A stretch of 64,000 nucleotides of DNA from contig DASRRH010000026.1 in NCBI GenBank assembly GCA_035695825.1, positions 186,001 to 250,000 on the forward strand, written 5' to 3'. Every line of letters starts with the position of its first letter. Position 1 is the stretch's first letter. Positions 21,942 through 31,467 of this stretch are shown here, piece after piece. Source of the stretch: JAKEFM01 sp035695825 (GTDB lineage Bacteria; Planctomycetota; UBA1135; JAKEFM01). Made by a program: the position numbers and the translations under genes. The notes under the pieces were generated by a model, which was not told the origin of the DNA, searched no databases, and worked only from the letters and a program-made list of their open reading frames with translations.

Positions 21942-23045
21942 TCAGCCGCCCCACGAGCCGAATCGGATGAACCAGAGGAGCCGGACGCGGGTCCCCTCCT
22001 CCGAGGTCACGACCTCGAAGAGGTCGAGGAGAGCCGAGATCGAGGTCCGCGTCCGGCGCTCGCGGCGGGGGGCGGGGCGCTCGCGGCGCTCGCAGCCGAA
22101 GAGGAGCCCCTCGACCAGCTCGAATCCGCTCTCCACCGGGCCGCTCTCCCACCCGACGACGAGGGGGAAGTGGAACGAGACGAACCGGCCGAAGCCCTTC
22201 CGGGCCCGGACCGTAGTCTCGAACGGTCGGCCCGCGTCGGAGGCCGAGAATCGCGCCTCCCTGGCCCCCTGGAGCCGCTCCAGGAGGTCGGAGGCGGAGC
22301 GGAGCTCGGTCCCATTCACGGCGAGGACTTGATCCCCCTGCCGCAGCCCGGCGCGGTACGCCGGAGATCCGAGCGGGACGTCGGAGAGGAGGACCGCGGG
22401 CCCGGGGCGGTCGAAGAGGATCTCGGCGAGGTCCTCCGGGACGGTGGCCGCCTCGAGGCCGAACGCGGTCGCCTCCCGCGCGTGATCGAGGGTCCGGTAC
22501 TCCGTGCGGCGGCGGGTCTCGATCCGGGACTCGAGGGAGAGGTTCACGCCGAAGGGCTCCCCCCTGCGCCGGCCGAGGACCGGCACGGGCTTCGTCGTGT
22601 CGGACCGGCGAAGCAGGTCCCGGAGCTGGTCCGCCGAGAGGAGGTCGACCCCGTCGAGGTTCGTGAGAAGGTCTCCCGGTTCGATCCCCGCCCGGGCCGA
22701 TGGGCCCTCCTTCTCGACGGCGAGCACCTTCACCCCGAAGGCTCCTCCCTCCGCGAGCCCCGCCGCGCGGGCTTCCGCGGGGCTCGCCGTCCGGGGCGTG
22801 AGGCCCATCCGGGCGACCGGAGCGTCTTCCTGGGTCTCGATGACGAGCTCGCCCCGGGAGCGGATCGAGTAGGTCGTCCGCCCCCTCGGGCGGGATGCGG
22901 CGGGAGAGGACTCCGCCGCGGCTGCGGGGACGACGCTGCGCAGCGTCGAGACCTCGTCGGACGCACGCATCTCCCGGACGATCACGCATCCGGGGAGGAG
23001 GATCAGGAGCAGGGTCGGGTGAAGGGCCCTCACGGAGCGCTCCAT
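21942..23045 (-). CDS. PDZ-domain lipoprotein
   Basis: 367 residues. Start ATG at 23045; signal peptide with lipobox LLPGC near residue 20. Two PDZ-like domains are visible. The first is around 100-155 (GGAFGVKVLAVEKEGPSA, then AGIEPGDLLTNLDGVDL). The second is around 210-265 (LFDRPGPAVLLSDVPLGS, YRAGLRQGDQVLAVNGTEL). No protease domain is present. The C-terminus is hydrophobic/aromatic (LLWFIRFGSWGG). The start overlaps the anti-sigma gene by 16 bp. It is likely the envelope effector or sensor of this sigma/anti-sigma pair; PDZ domains commonly sense misfolded protein C-termini. Confidence 0.8.
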   Translation of the reverse strand: MERSVRALHPTLLLILLPGCVIVREMRASDEVSTLRSVVPAAAAESSPAASRPRGRTTYSIRSRGELVIETQEDAPVARMGLTPRTASPAEARAAGLAEGGAFGVKVLAVEKEGPSARAGIEPGDLLTNLDGVDLLSADQLRDLLRRSDTTKPVPVLGRRRGEPFGVNLSLESRIETRRRTEYRTLDHAREATAFGLEAATVPEDLAEILFDRPGPAVLLSDVPLGSPAYRAGLRQGDQVLAVNGTELRSASDLLERLQGAREARFSASDAGRPFETTVRARKGFGRFVSFHFPLVVGWESGPVESGFELVEGLLFGCERRERPAPRRERRTRTSISALLDLFEVVTSEEGTRVRLLWFIRFGSWGG

Positions 23046-24076
23046 GCGGGCTCGGCGGCCGCGACGCGCAGGATCGCGGGGCGGTTCTCGCTCCACCACC
23101 GCTCCCACCCCTCGAGCGACCTCGAGCGCTCGTCGGACTCGGCGGAGCGGGAGAAGAACGACCGGACCCGTCCGAGGAGGGAGGGACCCTCCAGGGCCGG
23201 ACCTCCCGCGACGACGCCGCGGGAGGAGAGCTCGCGCTCGAGGAGGACGAGGCGGGAGAGCGCGAGGTCCGCCCCCTTCCCCCCTCGATCGCGGAGGAGG
23301 GCGAGGAGCGCGGGGATCTCCTTCTCGGGGGGGCCGCTGCTGAAGAGGACGGTCTCGTTCCCGCGCTGCACGACGACCGCCCCTCCGGAGCCCGCAGGCT
23401 CCTCGGCCGGGAAGAGGGGCGCCTCGCCCCTCCCCTCCGAGCGCGGCCTCGCCGGCTCCTCCGCCACGGCGGGAGCCGCCGCCGGGGGCTCCTCGCGGAC
23501 GAGGCTCGCTGGGACGGGAGGAGGGGCCTCCGACGCGGCGTCCCTCGCGGCCCTCGCCATCAGGTCCGACGCGGCCGCGAGGAAGCGGATCCCCTGCCGC
23601 GCGGCCTCCGCCCAGTCGATCTCGGGCGCTCGGCCGCGCTCCCCGATCTCCGGGAGGGGCGACGGAGGGACGGGCGGGGCGGGGCGGCGTCGCTCCTCGA
23701 GCGGGGGAGCGGGAGGGGCGGCCCCGGCGACCCGCAGGTCATCGCCTCGGATCGGGACGATCGCTCCTCGAAAGAAACCGGAGGTCGCGAGCCAGGTCCC
23801 CGCGAGGGCCGCGAGCGCGGCCGCATAGGGGAGGAGGGGCCGGAGGGCGGGCGCGCGCTCCGCGCGGACCCTCGCGAGAACCTGCTCCTCGAACGAGTCG
23901 GGCGTCCGGAGAGGGGGGAGGTCCCGGAGCCGCTCCAGCGCGGCCTCGAGGTCGGCGAGGGCGAACCGACAGCCTCCGCATCGCGCGACGTGCTCGTCGA
24001 CCTCGAGCAGATCCTCCGTCCCGAGCGACCCGTCGATGCGGTCGTCGAAGCGAGGACGGGCCTCTTCGCAGTTCAT
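23030..24076 (-). CDS. Zinc-finger (ZAS) transmembrane anti-sigma factor
   Basis: 348 residues. ZAS motif C3, H29-x3-C33-x2-C36 at the same positions as the anti-sigma genes at 16.7, 45.1 and 52.9 kb. One membrane helix lies near 83-105 (LLPYAAALAALAGTWLA). The long extracytoplasmic region has a Pro/Arg-rich linker (about 120-150) and a C-terminal domain containing AVVVQRGNETVLFSSG and LSRLVLLERELSSRG. It should sequester the sigma factor encoded at 24117-24722, 40 bp upstream in the operon. Confidence 0.85.
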   Translation of the reverse strand: MNCEEARPRFDDRIDGSLGTEDLLEVDEHVARCGGCRFALADLEAALERLRDLPPLRTPDSFEEQVLARVRAERAPALRPLLPYAAALAALAGTWLATSGFFRGAIVPIRGDDLRVAGAAPPAPPLEERRRPAPPVPPSPLPEIGERGRAPEIDWAEAARQGIRFLAAASDLMARAARDAASEAPPPVPASLVREEPPAAAPAVAEEPARPRSEGRGEAPLFPAEEPAGSGGAVVVQRGNETVLFSSGPPEKEIPALLALLRDRGGKGADLALSRLVLLERELSSRGVVAGGPALEGPSLLGRVRSFFSRSAESDERSRSLEGWERWWSENRPAILRVAAAEPAWSAP

Positions 24077-24116
24077 CGCCGCACCTTCGAACGACCCTCC
24101 GACCCCGCGGGTTCCT

Positions 24117-24722
24117 TCACGCTCCCCCCACCCCGCTCCTCTCGGATCGCCTCCGCAGCCGCTCGAAGGCCGCGCGGAAGGCCTCCCGGGCCCGGCTCAC
24201 CCGAGACTTCGCCGTGCCCACCGTGCACTCCGCCACGCGCGCGATCTCCTCGTAGGGGAGCTCCTCCGTCTCCCGGAGGAGGAGCGCCTCGCGGTAGACG
24301 GCGGGGAGGAGGCCGAGGCTCGCCCGGACCTCGCGTCGCAGGTCCTCGCGCTCGAGAGTCGCGGAGGGCCTCGGCGGCTCACCGACCCTCGGCCTGCCGC
24401 CTCCCTCGAGGACCTCCCGGTACTCGGAGAGGTACACGATCCCCGCCCGACGCCGTGCCTTGAGCGCGTCGCGGGCGGCGTTCGCGGCGATCGTGAAGAG
24501 GAAGGTGCGGAGCTTCCCCTCCGGCCGGTAGCGGGGGAGGTGGCGGTAGAGGCGGAGAAAGGTCTCCTGCGCGAGGTCGAGCGCGGCGTCCCGGTCGCGG
24601 AGGAGCCCGTGGAGGAAGGAGGCGACCCGGTCCTTGTGCCGGCCGACCAGCTCCGCGAAGGCGGACTCGTCCCCCCGGCCGGCGCGCGCGGCGAGCTCGT
24701 CGTCCGACGGGGGGATCTCCAC
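24117..24722 (-). CDS. ECF-type RNA polymerase sigma factor
   Basis: 201 residues. Region 2: FAELVGRHKDRVASFLHGLL, DLAQETFLRLYRHLPRY, LRTFLFTIAANAARDALKAR. Region 4: LPAVYREALLLRETEELPYEEIARVAECTVGTAKSRVSRARE, with a textbook helix-turn-helix. The length and sequence fit RpoE-like ECF factors closely. It heads an operon with anti-sigma, PDZ lipoprotein and probably the DUF3568 lipoprotein, implying an envelope-stress type of response. Confidence 0.92.
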   Translation of the reverse strand: MEIPPSDDELAARAGRGDESAFAELVGRHKDRVASFLHGLLRDRDAALDLAQETFLRLYRHLPRYRPEGKLRTFLFTIAANAARDALKARRRAGIVYLSEYREVLEGGGRPRVGEPPRPSATLEREDLRREVRASLGLLPAVYREALLLRETEELPYEEIARVAECTVGTAKSRVSRAREAFRAAFERLRRRSERSGVGGA

Positions 24723-24779
24723 GCAGGGGGAGGGGGCGGACCGTCGAACGACGGCGCGCCCGGCCGGGTTCCGGGAAAT

Positions 24780-26150
24780 CTAGCGCGCGACCCGGTCCCG
24801 TCCGAGGAGCGCCTGGCGGAGGTCGCGGACGAAGGGGACGGGGAGGCGCCGGGAGAGGAGGCGGCGACGAAGGGCCTTCCTTCCATTCCCCTCGGATCGC
24901 GCGATCCACCGGGCGCCGAGGACCTCCCCGAGCGAACGGGCCGCGGCGCCGGCGAGCGCCCGCGGCGCAGAGCGGAGGGAGGCCCGGAGTCCGCGCGCCT
25001 CGCCGTGCGAGAGCCACCGCGCCTGACTGCGGCGGATTCGCTCGAGCGCCCTCTCCCAACGCGGGAGGAGCCGGACCGCGCGGGGGAGGTGACGGGAGGG
25101 GGGCTCCGGAGAGCGATCGGGGTCGAGGAGGCGCCCGGCGAAGAACCCGAGGGCCGCCCCCCGCACCTCCTCGAGAAAGCGCGGGAAGGGCCCGTCCCCG
25201 CCGAGCCGGGGGAGCCGGAGGGCGAGCGAGGCGGCCTCGGCGCAGGCGCGGGGGCCGGCGTTGCGCACGTAGATCAGGCCATCCTCCCGGAAGGCGAGGC
25301 GTCCCGCGCGGCGGGTGCGCCCCGGGTCCTCGACGACTCCGATCTCCGAGGGGTCGGGGCGCGGCGCGCCGATCAGCCGGGCGAGGCGCTCGGCGAGGTC
25401 GGCGACGCGGTCGGTTGGATCCTCGGGCGGCTTCGCGCGGTCGAGGAACTCCCGCGCGGCGAGCGCGGGGGAAAAGCCGCGGACCGCAAACCGGCCCGAT
25501 CCCTCGCGGATCACAGGGGAGGAGGAACGCCGCTCCCTCTCGACGAAGGAGACCGTCAGGACGCGCCGGCGCCGAAGGAGCCGGGCGAGCGCTCCGAGGT
25601 GAGCGGAGCCGACGAGGACGAGAATCGGACGGTCGCGGCGTTCTCGGAGCGCCCTCTCGATCGCGGTGGCGAAACCCCGATCCCGCTCCGTCCGGCGGGC
25701 GCGCTCGAAAGGGGGGTCGATCCCGAAAGCGCGAATCTCCGACCACCGCGCCCACCGCAGGATCCGGAGCAGGCCACGGAGGTCGAACGGCCACCGCGAA
25801 CGCAGGCGACATCGGCGAAGGAGCTCGGCCTCGGGGACCGCTCCGCGAAGGAACGCTTCGAGAGGCGCGTCGCGCCCGGCGGGGAACGCCTCGAGGGCGA
25901 GGGAGGGGGACGCCCCGCGAGCGAGGAGGGCCCGCGCGAGGAGGAGGAATCTCTCCTGGGCCGGGGAGAAGCCGTGGTAGTCGCCGACGAGCACGACCTC
26001 GGCCGCCGCCGCCTCGGCGGCGAGCTCCGCGAGCGTCGAGGGGGATCGCCGGAGGGGTCGCGTCCTCCGGCCTGCAGCGAGGGAGCGGAGCCTCCGGGAT
26101 CCCGGAGGGGTGACCGAGAGAGATCCGATGAACCGAGAGTTGGGTCGCAC
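24780..26150 (-). CDS. ChaN/Tiki-superfamily-like protein
   Basis: 456 residues, GTG start. Residues 45-215 resemble the ChaN-like (PF04187, haem-binding/TIKI superfamily) domain: VVLVGDYHGFSPAQERFLL with the signature acidic-His pair, then SLALEAFPAGRDAPLEAFL and a late HLGALARLL where these proteins have their second His. The C-terminal half (about 250-456) is Arg/Leu-rich, helical and not recognised (DRVADLAERLARLIGA, GLIYVRNAGPRACAEAASLAL). No signal peptide is obvious, unlike true ChaN lipoproteins, so the protein may be cytoplasmic, or the true start may lie elsewhere. Putative metal/haem binder or metalloprotease-like; low certainty on function. Confidence 0.6.
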   Translation of the reverse strand: MRPNSRFIGSLSVTPPGSRRLRSLAAGRRTRPLRRSPSTLAELAAEAAAAEVVLVGDYHGFSPAQERFLLLARALLARGASPSLALEAFPAGRDAPLEAFLRGAVPEAELLRRCRLRSRWPFDLRGLLRILRWARWSEIRAFGIDPPFERARRTERDRGFATAIERALRERRDRPILVLVGSAHLGALARLLRRRRVLTVSFVERERRSSSPVIREGSGRFAVRGFSPALAAREFLDRAKPPEDPTDRVADLAERLARLIGAPRPDPSEIGVVEDPGRTRRAGRLAFREDGLIYVRNAGPRACAEAASLALRLPRLGGDGPFPRFLEEVRGAALGFFAGRLLDPDRSPEPPSRHLPRAVRLLPRWERALERIRRSQARWLSHGEARGLRASLRSAPRALAGAAARSLGEVLGARWIARSEGNGRKALRRRLLSRRLPVPFVRDLRQALLGRDRVAR

Positions 26151-26376
26151 GACGCGGCGACCGTCTTTCGGTCGCGCGCGGGTGCGTCATGAATCCGGCC
26201 GGTCGATTGCCTCGAGGCGACCTGGACCACCTGGATGTCGCGCGGTGGGGAGCGCTGGGGCGACTCGTCGTCGAAGCGCGCCTGCTCGCCCGTTGTCCCC
26301 GCGGCCCCCCAACGGATCTCCGCGGATGGTACGTTTGCTCCCCTCGCGCCTGTTGCGCCGGGGGGGCCGTTCCACG

Positions 26377-27798
26377 CTAGAGGATCGTCACCTCGACCCC
26401 CTCCGTCGCGGCGATCCCAGCGGAGGCTCCGCCGTCGACGTGGAAGCTCTGGAAGAAAACGCGCGCGCCGACGAGCGTCGGGTCGTTCGGGATGGGAAGG
26501 GGGATCGTCCCTCCATGCGACCCGACGAACAGGACCTGGGCCGGATCGACGAGGAGCGTGAAGCCGAGCCCGAGGAAGTTCGGCAGGCTTGCGGAACCGA
26601 GGCCCGCCGCGACGACTCCCGCGGCCGAGGGGCCGTTCGTGGCGACCGTGAGGCTGAACCCCGCGTTCCCCGCCGTCGGGAGCCCGCCGGGGTTCGGGCA
26701 GAGCGACCACGCGTACGTGAACGTGCCCCGAGTGGCCGGGCCGTACGGCTCGGGGTCGGGGTTCACGGCGAGGCCCGCAGGCACTCCCCACCCTCCTGGG
26801 GGAGCCGAGGCGAGGAGCACCGCGCCGCCCGCGGAGGTCCTGCGGACAAGCGAGAAGGGGTAGGGACTTGGCGTGAAGGTCGCCAGGGCGAGGTCTCCCG
26901 TCGCCGTCTCGACCGCGACCGCGTTGAGGTATCCGAGGGGAGGGGAGAGAGGGGCGGAGGTCGCGGTGACGGGATCGACCGTGAACAAGTTCGGCGGACC
27001 GTTGAAGGCCGTCATCCGGAGTTGGCCGGAGCAATCGAGAGCGAGGTTCGTGAGGCCGATCACCGGGGTCGGTCCGAAGGTGAGGACGGTCGTCGGGGCG
27101 CCCCCCCCGGGCAGCGGAACGCTGTAGATGGTGGACTCGGACCCGATGGGGGACTGGAACATCCCGAAGTAGGCGATCGCCGCGCCCGGTCCGCTCGCGT
27201 CGACCGCGAGAGCGTTCATGATTCCCGGCGGAACCGGCGTCACGGGAACGGGAGTCACTCCCCCCGACGCCGTCGACACGATTCCGAGGATCTGTCCCGC
27301 GAGCGGCCCCGGCGGACCGAGGCCGGTGACGGCGACGACGACGTCTCCGTTCGGGAGCAAGTCGGCTTGGCCGACCTGCGCGAGGGGCAGGGAGCCCGGC
27401 GCAGAGGTGCCGAGGGGGATGGTCGTGATCCCGGTCGCCACGCTGCCGGTGAGGGTGACGACGTGGAGCGAGATCGTCGTGCCGGCCGGCCCGGAGTCCC
27501 CGACGATCAGGGCTCCGTCGCTCGAACGGTAAACGACGGTCGACGCTCCGCGCGGTCCGGGAACGCCTGCCCCCGTGATCGCCGAAGGGAGACCCGCCAC
27601 GGCGATCGCCGCCCCCGGCGCGGCCGGGTGGACGAGGAAGAGCCCGCCGCCGCCCGGGGGCGGGGCCGGATTGAAGATCGGGTCGAAGTTCGTCCACTGG
27701 AAGTTCGCGGACACGAACCACCCGTCCGGGACCTGGGCGAGTGCGCCCGTCGAGAGAAGAAGGGGGAGCGAAGGCGCGAGCAGCCACCGAATCCTCAT
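26377..27798 (-). CDS. Secreted repeat protein A, paralogue of the gene at 34888
   Basis: 473 residues. ATG at 27798 with GAGGAGG upstream. The signal peptide ends at ALAQ, followed by VPDGWFVSANF. The body (about 50-370) is Gly/Pro/Val-rich with blade-like repeats (GQADLLPNGDVVVAVTGLG, GIMNALAVDASGPGAAIAYFG, GLTNLALDCSGQLRMTAFNG), suggesting a beta-propeller. The last 110 residues form a separate domain: NPGGLPTAGNAGFSL, LPIPNDPTLVGARVFFQSF, ending GVEVTIL. That domain recurs in the paralogue at 34.9 kb and looks like a family-specific C-terminal module. Divergent from the ECF sigma gene at 28005. Function unknown. Confidence 0.78.
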   Translation of the reverse strand: MRIRWLLAPSLPLLLSTGALAQVPDGWFVSANFQWTNFDPIFNPAPPPGGGGLFLVHPAAPGAAIAVAGLPSAITGAGVPGPRGASTVVYRSSDGALIVGDSGPAGTTISLHVVTLTGSVATGITTIPLGTSAPGSLPLAQVGQADLLPNGDVVVAVTGLGPPGPLAGQILGIVSTASGGVTPVPVTPVPPGIMNALAVDASGPGAAIAYFGMFQSPIGSESTIYSVPLPGGGAPTTVLTFGPTPVIGLTNLALDCSGQLRMTAFNGPPNLFTVDPVTATSAPLSPPLGYLNAVAVETATGDLALATFTPSPYPFSLVRRTSAGGAVLLASAPPGGWGVPAGLAVNPDPEPYGPATRGTFTYAWSLCPNPGGLPTAGNAGFSLTVATNGPSAAGVVAAGLGSASLPNFLGLGFTLLVDPAQVLFVGSHGGTIPLPIPNDPTLVGARVFFQSFHVDGGASAGIAATEGVEVTIL

Positions 27799-27898
27799 GG
27801 CGACCTCCTCGGGATCTCGGGTCGATCGTAATGCGGAGCCCGTCGGGATGCCGTCCCGGCGTCGCCCGCGCGGCGGTTCTCGTCCGCCTGGGCCGGGT

Positions 27899-27922
27899 GC
27901 TATCCTCGATCCGGTCGGATCG
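27899..27922 (+). promoter_or_regulatory. -10 box fused to an operator-like inverted repeat
   Basis: GCTATCCT (27899-27906) is followed immediately by the perfect inverted repeat CGATCCG-GT-CGGATCG (27907-27922). If TATCCT is the -10 of the ECF sigma/kinase operon, the repeat covers the +1 region and would suit a repressor or autoregulator. Confidence 0.4.
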
Positions 27923-28004
27923 GGGACCCCGGCCCTGCAGACGCCCATGCGAGAAAGAGGCCGCGCCGGGGCCACGAATTCGCCCGGCTCCTTCGGATGG
28001 AGAG

Positions 28005-28595
28005 TTGGAATCCTCGCCCGCCGATCGCGTGACCCGGATCCTCGCCGCCGTCGGCGCCGGAAAGGCGCGGGCTGCGGACGAACTCCTGCCCCTCGTCTAC
28101 GACGAGCTTCGGGCCCTCGCCCGCCGGCAGCTCGCAGCCGAGCGGCCGGGGCAGACGCTCCAACCGACGGCGCTCGTCCACGAGGCCTACCTCCGGCTGG
28201 TCCGGGACGAGCCGGCTGCCTGGGAGAACCGGGGACACTTCTATGGCGCCGCGGCCCGCGCGATGCGCCGCATCCTGATCGAGCGGGCGCGAAAGCGGGC
28301 CGCTGCGAAGCACGGCCGCGGCCGCCGCCGGGTGACGCTCTCGGAGGTCGCGTCGGAGGAGGCGACCGACCCGCTCGACCTCCTCGCGCTCGACGAGGCT
28401 CTCTCGCGGCTCGAGCGCCGCGACCCGCGAATGGGCGAGATCGTGATGCTCCGTTACTTCGCCGGCCTCGGCGTCGAGGATACGGCCGAGGCGCTCGGGG
28501 TCTCCGTGCGGACCGTGAAACGGGATTGGGCCGTCGCTCGCGCGTGGCTGTTCGAGGAAATGTCCGGCGAGGAGGAGGGGAGCGATGGCCGCTGA
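28005..28595 (+). CDS. ECF-type sigma factor of the kinase-linked (TIGR02999-like) class
   Basis: 196 residues from a TTG at 28005 (GTG at 28029 is the alternative and gives a start closer to the family norm). The sequence ADELLPLVYDELRALARRQL, QTLQPTALVHEAYLRLV and GHFYGAAARAMRRILIERARKR is typical of the ECF group common in Planctomycetota and Acidobacteriota. Region 4 ends ALGVSVRTVKRDWAVARAWL. Members are usually adjacent to Ser/Thr kinases, as here: it overlaps the kinase start by 11 bp. They are thought to be controlled by phosphorylation rather than by a ZAS anti-sigma factor, and none is present. Confidence 0.92.
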   Translation: MESSPADRVTRILAAVGAGKARAADELLPLVYDELRALARRQLAAERPGQTLQPTALVHEAYLRLVRDEPAAWENRGHFYGAAARAMRRILIERARKRAAAKHGRGRRRVTLSEVASEEATDPLDLLALDEALSRLERRDPRMGEIVMLRYFAGLGVEDTAEALGVSVRTVKRDWAVARAWLFEEMSGEEEGSDGR

Positions 28596-31446
28596 AGCGG
28601 GCCGCTGGTCCCGGGTGAAGGACCTCCTCGCCGACGCGCTCGAGCGCGCGGCCCCGGACCGGGCGAGGTTCCTAGACGGCGCGTGCGCCGGAGACGCAGG
28701 TTTGCGCGCCGAGGTCGAACGGCTTCTCGCCGCGCACGACGGCGCGGGGGGATTTCTGGAAACGCCTGCGGCGATCCCCGCGGGAGCGGTCCCCGAGCCC
28801 GGATCTCCCGGATTCGTCGGAGGCGCTCGCATCGGCCGCTATCGCATTCGCCGGCAGATCGGCGCCGGCGGAATGGGCGTCGTCTACGAGGGGGAGCAGG
28901 AGGAGCCGCACCGGACCGTGGCGCTGAAGGTGCTGCGGCCGGGGATCGCCTCCGGACCCGCGCTCCGGCGATTCCGTCGCGAGGCGGAACTCCTCGGCCG
29001 GCTCCGCCACCCCGCGATCGCCGCGATCTACGAGGCCGGGACGCACGGCGACCCCTCCGCGCCCGACGGCGACGAAGCCGTCCCGTTCTTCGCGATGGAG
29101 CTCGTCGAGGGCCGGCCGCTCGTCGAGCACGCGGACGCGAAGGGGCTCGGCACCCGCGAGCGGGTCGGGCTCTTCGTCCGGATCTGCGACGCCGTCGAAT
29201 ACGCGCATCGCGCGGGCGTCCTCCACCGGGACTTGAAGCCCGGCAACATCCTCGTCGAGGAGTCGGGGCAGCCGAAGATCCTCGACTTCGGCGTCGCGCG
29301 CTCGACCGACTCGGACCTGCGCGCGACGACGCTCCGGACCGAGGTCGGCGAGATCGTCGGCACGCTCCCGTACATGAGCCCCGAGCAGCTCGCCGGCGAT
29401 CCCGACCTCCTCGACGAGCGTTCCGACGTCTACGCGCTCGGCGTCGTCCTCTACGAGCTGCTCGCCGGGCGGCTGCCGCACGACCTCGCGAACCGGAGCC
29501 TCCCCGAGGTGGCGCGGATCCTCGGCGAAGAGGACCCGACGCCGCTCTCGGCCGTGAACCGGCGCTTCCGCGGCGACCTCGACACGATCGTCGGGAAGGC
29601 GCTCGAGAAGGAGAAGCACCGCCGCTACGCCTCGGCCGCCGATCTCGCCGGCGACCTCGCGCACTACCTCGAGGATCGCCCGATCACGGCCCGGCCCGCG
29701 AGCGCGATCTACCGGCTCCGGAAGTTCGCGGATCGCAATCGGATGCTCGTGGCGGGCGTCTGCGCCGTCTTCCTCGCGCTCGTGCTCGGTCTCGCCGGAA
29801 CGGTCCGGGGTATGCGGCGCGCCGAGGAGGAGGCGAGGAGGGCGAGGGAAGTTGCCGAGTTCTTCCGAAGGATGATCACGGCATCCGACCCGGCCCTCAT
29901 GGTGTGGGGAACGGCGGACGGTGCGTGGGGGAGCCCCCGAGCGCCGCGCGGGCGAGACACGAAGATCGCCGACGTGCTCGACGAGACGGTCCGCGGCCTC
30001 GACGAGGGGTCCGGAGGTTCGCCCGAGGTGGAGGGGACGCTCCGCCTCGCGCTCGGACAGGCCTACGCCGGGCTCGGTCGCTGGAAGGACGCCGAAGCGC
30101 AGCTTCGGTCCGGGGTCGCGATCCGCCGTCGCGTGTTCGGCGAGAGCCACGTCGAGACCGCCAGGGCGATGACCCGGCTCGGCTTCGCCCTCGACCTCCA
30201 GGACCGCAACTCCGGGGAGGCCGAGGACTTGCTGCGGCGCGCGGTCGAGATCCACCGTCGGGCGTCGGGCCGGGATGACCGCGAGACGTTGAGGGCGTCG
30301 CTCCTCCAGGGGTGGGGAATGAAGCTGCGAAGTCCGCCCAACAAGAACTTGAAGAGAGCCGAGGCGATTCTCCGGGAGACCCTCGAGTCGCAGCGCCGCC
30401 TTTTCGGGGCGCAGGACTCGGACACCCTCTCGACCATGACCTGCCTCACGAACGTCCTTGTGGCGCGCGGATTCCTCCGCGAGGCCGAGTCGCTCGGCCG
30501 CGAGGCTGTGGAAGGGATCCGGACCCGCTTCGGCCGCGACCATCCGATGGTGGCCGTCGCCACGTTCTTCGTGGCGCAGAGCGTCCAGCGGCAAGGGAGG
30601 ATCCCCGAGGCAGAAGTCCTCCACCGCGAGGCCTTCGAGGGCTACCGTCGGAACTTCGGCGAGGATCATCCTTACACGCACGTCGTGGGGGAATTCCTCG
30701 CGGAGACGACGGCCGCGGCGGGACGACTCGACGAGGCGGAACCGCTTCTCCGCCGCTCGTTCGAGGAACTCCGCCGCCAGTTGGGGCGAGCGCATCCCGA
30801 GACCGAGGGGGCCGCCTCGAAGCTACGGCGCCTGCTCTGGCTCCGCGGCGAGACGGGCGAGGCGGTGCGCCTCTCGCGGGAGGACCTCGGCGAACTCCGC
30901 TCCTCCGTCGGGAACCAGCACCGCTGGACACTCGACGCAATGAACGAGCTCGCCTGGCGGATCAAGGACATCGGCAAGTGCGAGGAGGCCGAGGCGCTCG
31001 CGCGGGAGGCGACGGCCGGATGTCGAAACACGCTCGGCGAGGAGGACCGACAGACCCTCAACACGATCGACACCCTCGGCGTCGTGCTGCGCATGGAGGG
31101 GAAGGTCGAGGAGGCGGAGTCGCTGCTGCGTTGCGCCGTCGCGACTTCCCGGCGGACCTCGGGAGAGGGCGACGCGGGAACGGCGGCGTTTCGCTGTCAC
31201 TTGGGCGAGTGCCTTGCGGATCTCCGGTGTTTCGACGAGGCGGAAGCCGAGCTCCTCGCCGCGCACGCGGCGCTCGTCGCCGCGCAAGGCCCCCGACACG
31301 AGACGACCCGGGCGGCGATCGTGGCGCTCGTCCGGCTCTACGACGAATGGGAGAAACCGGACAAGGCCGCCGGGTGGCGGGCGCGGCGGGAGAATCCCGA
31401 CCTCCCGGCGTCGCGTCCCGACCCGACATCGGGGGGCGGTCGCTGA
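28585..31446 (+). CDS. Transmembrane Ser/Thr protein kinase with TPR repeats
   Basis: 953 residues. Residues 8-60 form the short helical N-terminal module seen before many such kinases. The kinase domain (about 83-345) has the P-loop IGAGGMGVVYEGE, K115 (VALK), catalytic HRDLKPGN with D216, and DFG at 234-236, followed by the MSPEQL activation segment. A membrane helix lies at about 386-405 (MLVAGVCAVFLALVLGLAG). The outside part (about 450-930) is a run of TPR-like units of about 42 residues of the kinesin-light-chain type (e.g. EAESLGREAVEGIRTRFG, EAEALAREATAGCRNTLG, EAESLLRCAVATSRRTSG). All catalytic residues are intact. Overlap with the ECF sigma gene suggests it regulates that sigma. Confidence 0.94.
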   Translation: MAAEAGRWSRVKDLLADALERAAPDRARFLDGACAGDAGLRAEVERLLAAHDGAGGFLETPAAIPAGAVPEPGSPGFVGGARIGRYRIRRQIGAGGMGVVYEGEQEEPHRTVALKVLRPGIASGPALRRFRREAELLGRLRHPAIAAIYEAGTHGDPSAPDGDEAVPFFAMELVEGRPLVEHADAKGLGTRERVGLFVRICDAVEYAHRAGVLHRDLKPGNILVEESGQPKILDFGVARSTDSDLRATTLRTEVGEIVGTLPYMSPEQLAGDPDLLDERSDVYALGVVLYELLAGRLPHDLANRSLPEVARILGEEDPTPLSAVNRRFRGDLDTIVGKALEKEKHRRYASAADLAGDLAHYLEDRPITARPASAIYRLRKFADRNRMLVAGVCAVFLALVLGLAGTVRGMRRAEEEARRAREVAEFFRRMITASDPALMVWGTADGAWGSPRAPRGRDTKIADVLDETVRGLDEGSGGSPEVEGTLRLALGQAYAGLGRWKDAEAQLRSGVAIRRRVFGESHVETARAMTRLGFALDLQDRNSGEAEDLLRRAVEIHRRASGRDDRETLRASLLQGWGMKLRSPPNKNLKRAEAILRETLESQRRLFGAQDSDTLSTMTCLTNVLVARGFLREAESLGREAVEGIRTRFGRDHPMVAVATFFVAQSVQRQGRIPEAEVLHREAFEGYRRNFGEDHPYTHVVGEFLAETTAAAGRLDEAEPLLRRSFEELRRQLGRAHPETEGAASKLRRLLWLRGETGEAVRLSREDLGELRSSVGNQHRWTLDAMNELAWRIKDIGKCEEAEALAREATAGCRNTLGEEDRQTLNTIDTLGVVLRMEGKVEEAESLLRCAVATSRRTSGEGDAGTAAFRCHLGECLADLRCFDEAEAELLAAHAALVAAQGPRHETTRAAIVALVRLYDEWEKPDKAAGWRARRENPDLPASRPDPTSGGGR

Positions 31447-31467
31447 CCCGGCTCGCCCCGGGCTCCC

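Noticed and set aside
28585..28832. Treating the N-terminal 60 residues of the TPR kinase as a separate gene
   Set aside because: The frame is continuous with the kinase domain, and this short helical module is typical of the family's N-terminus.
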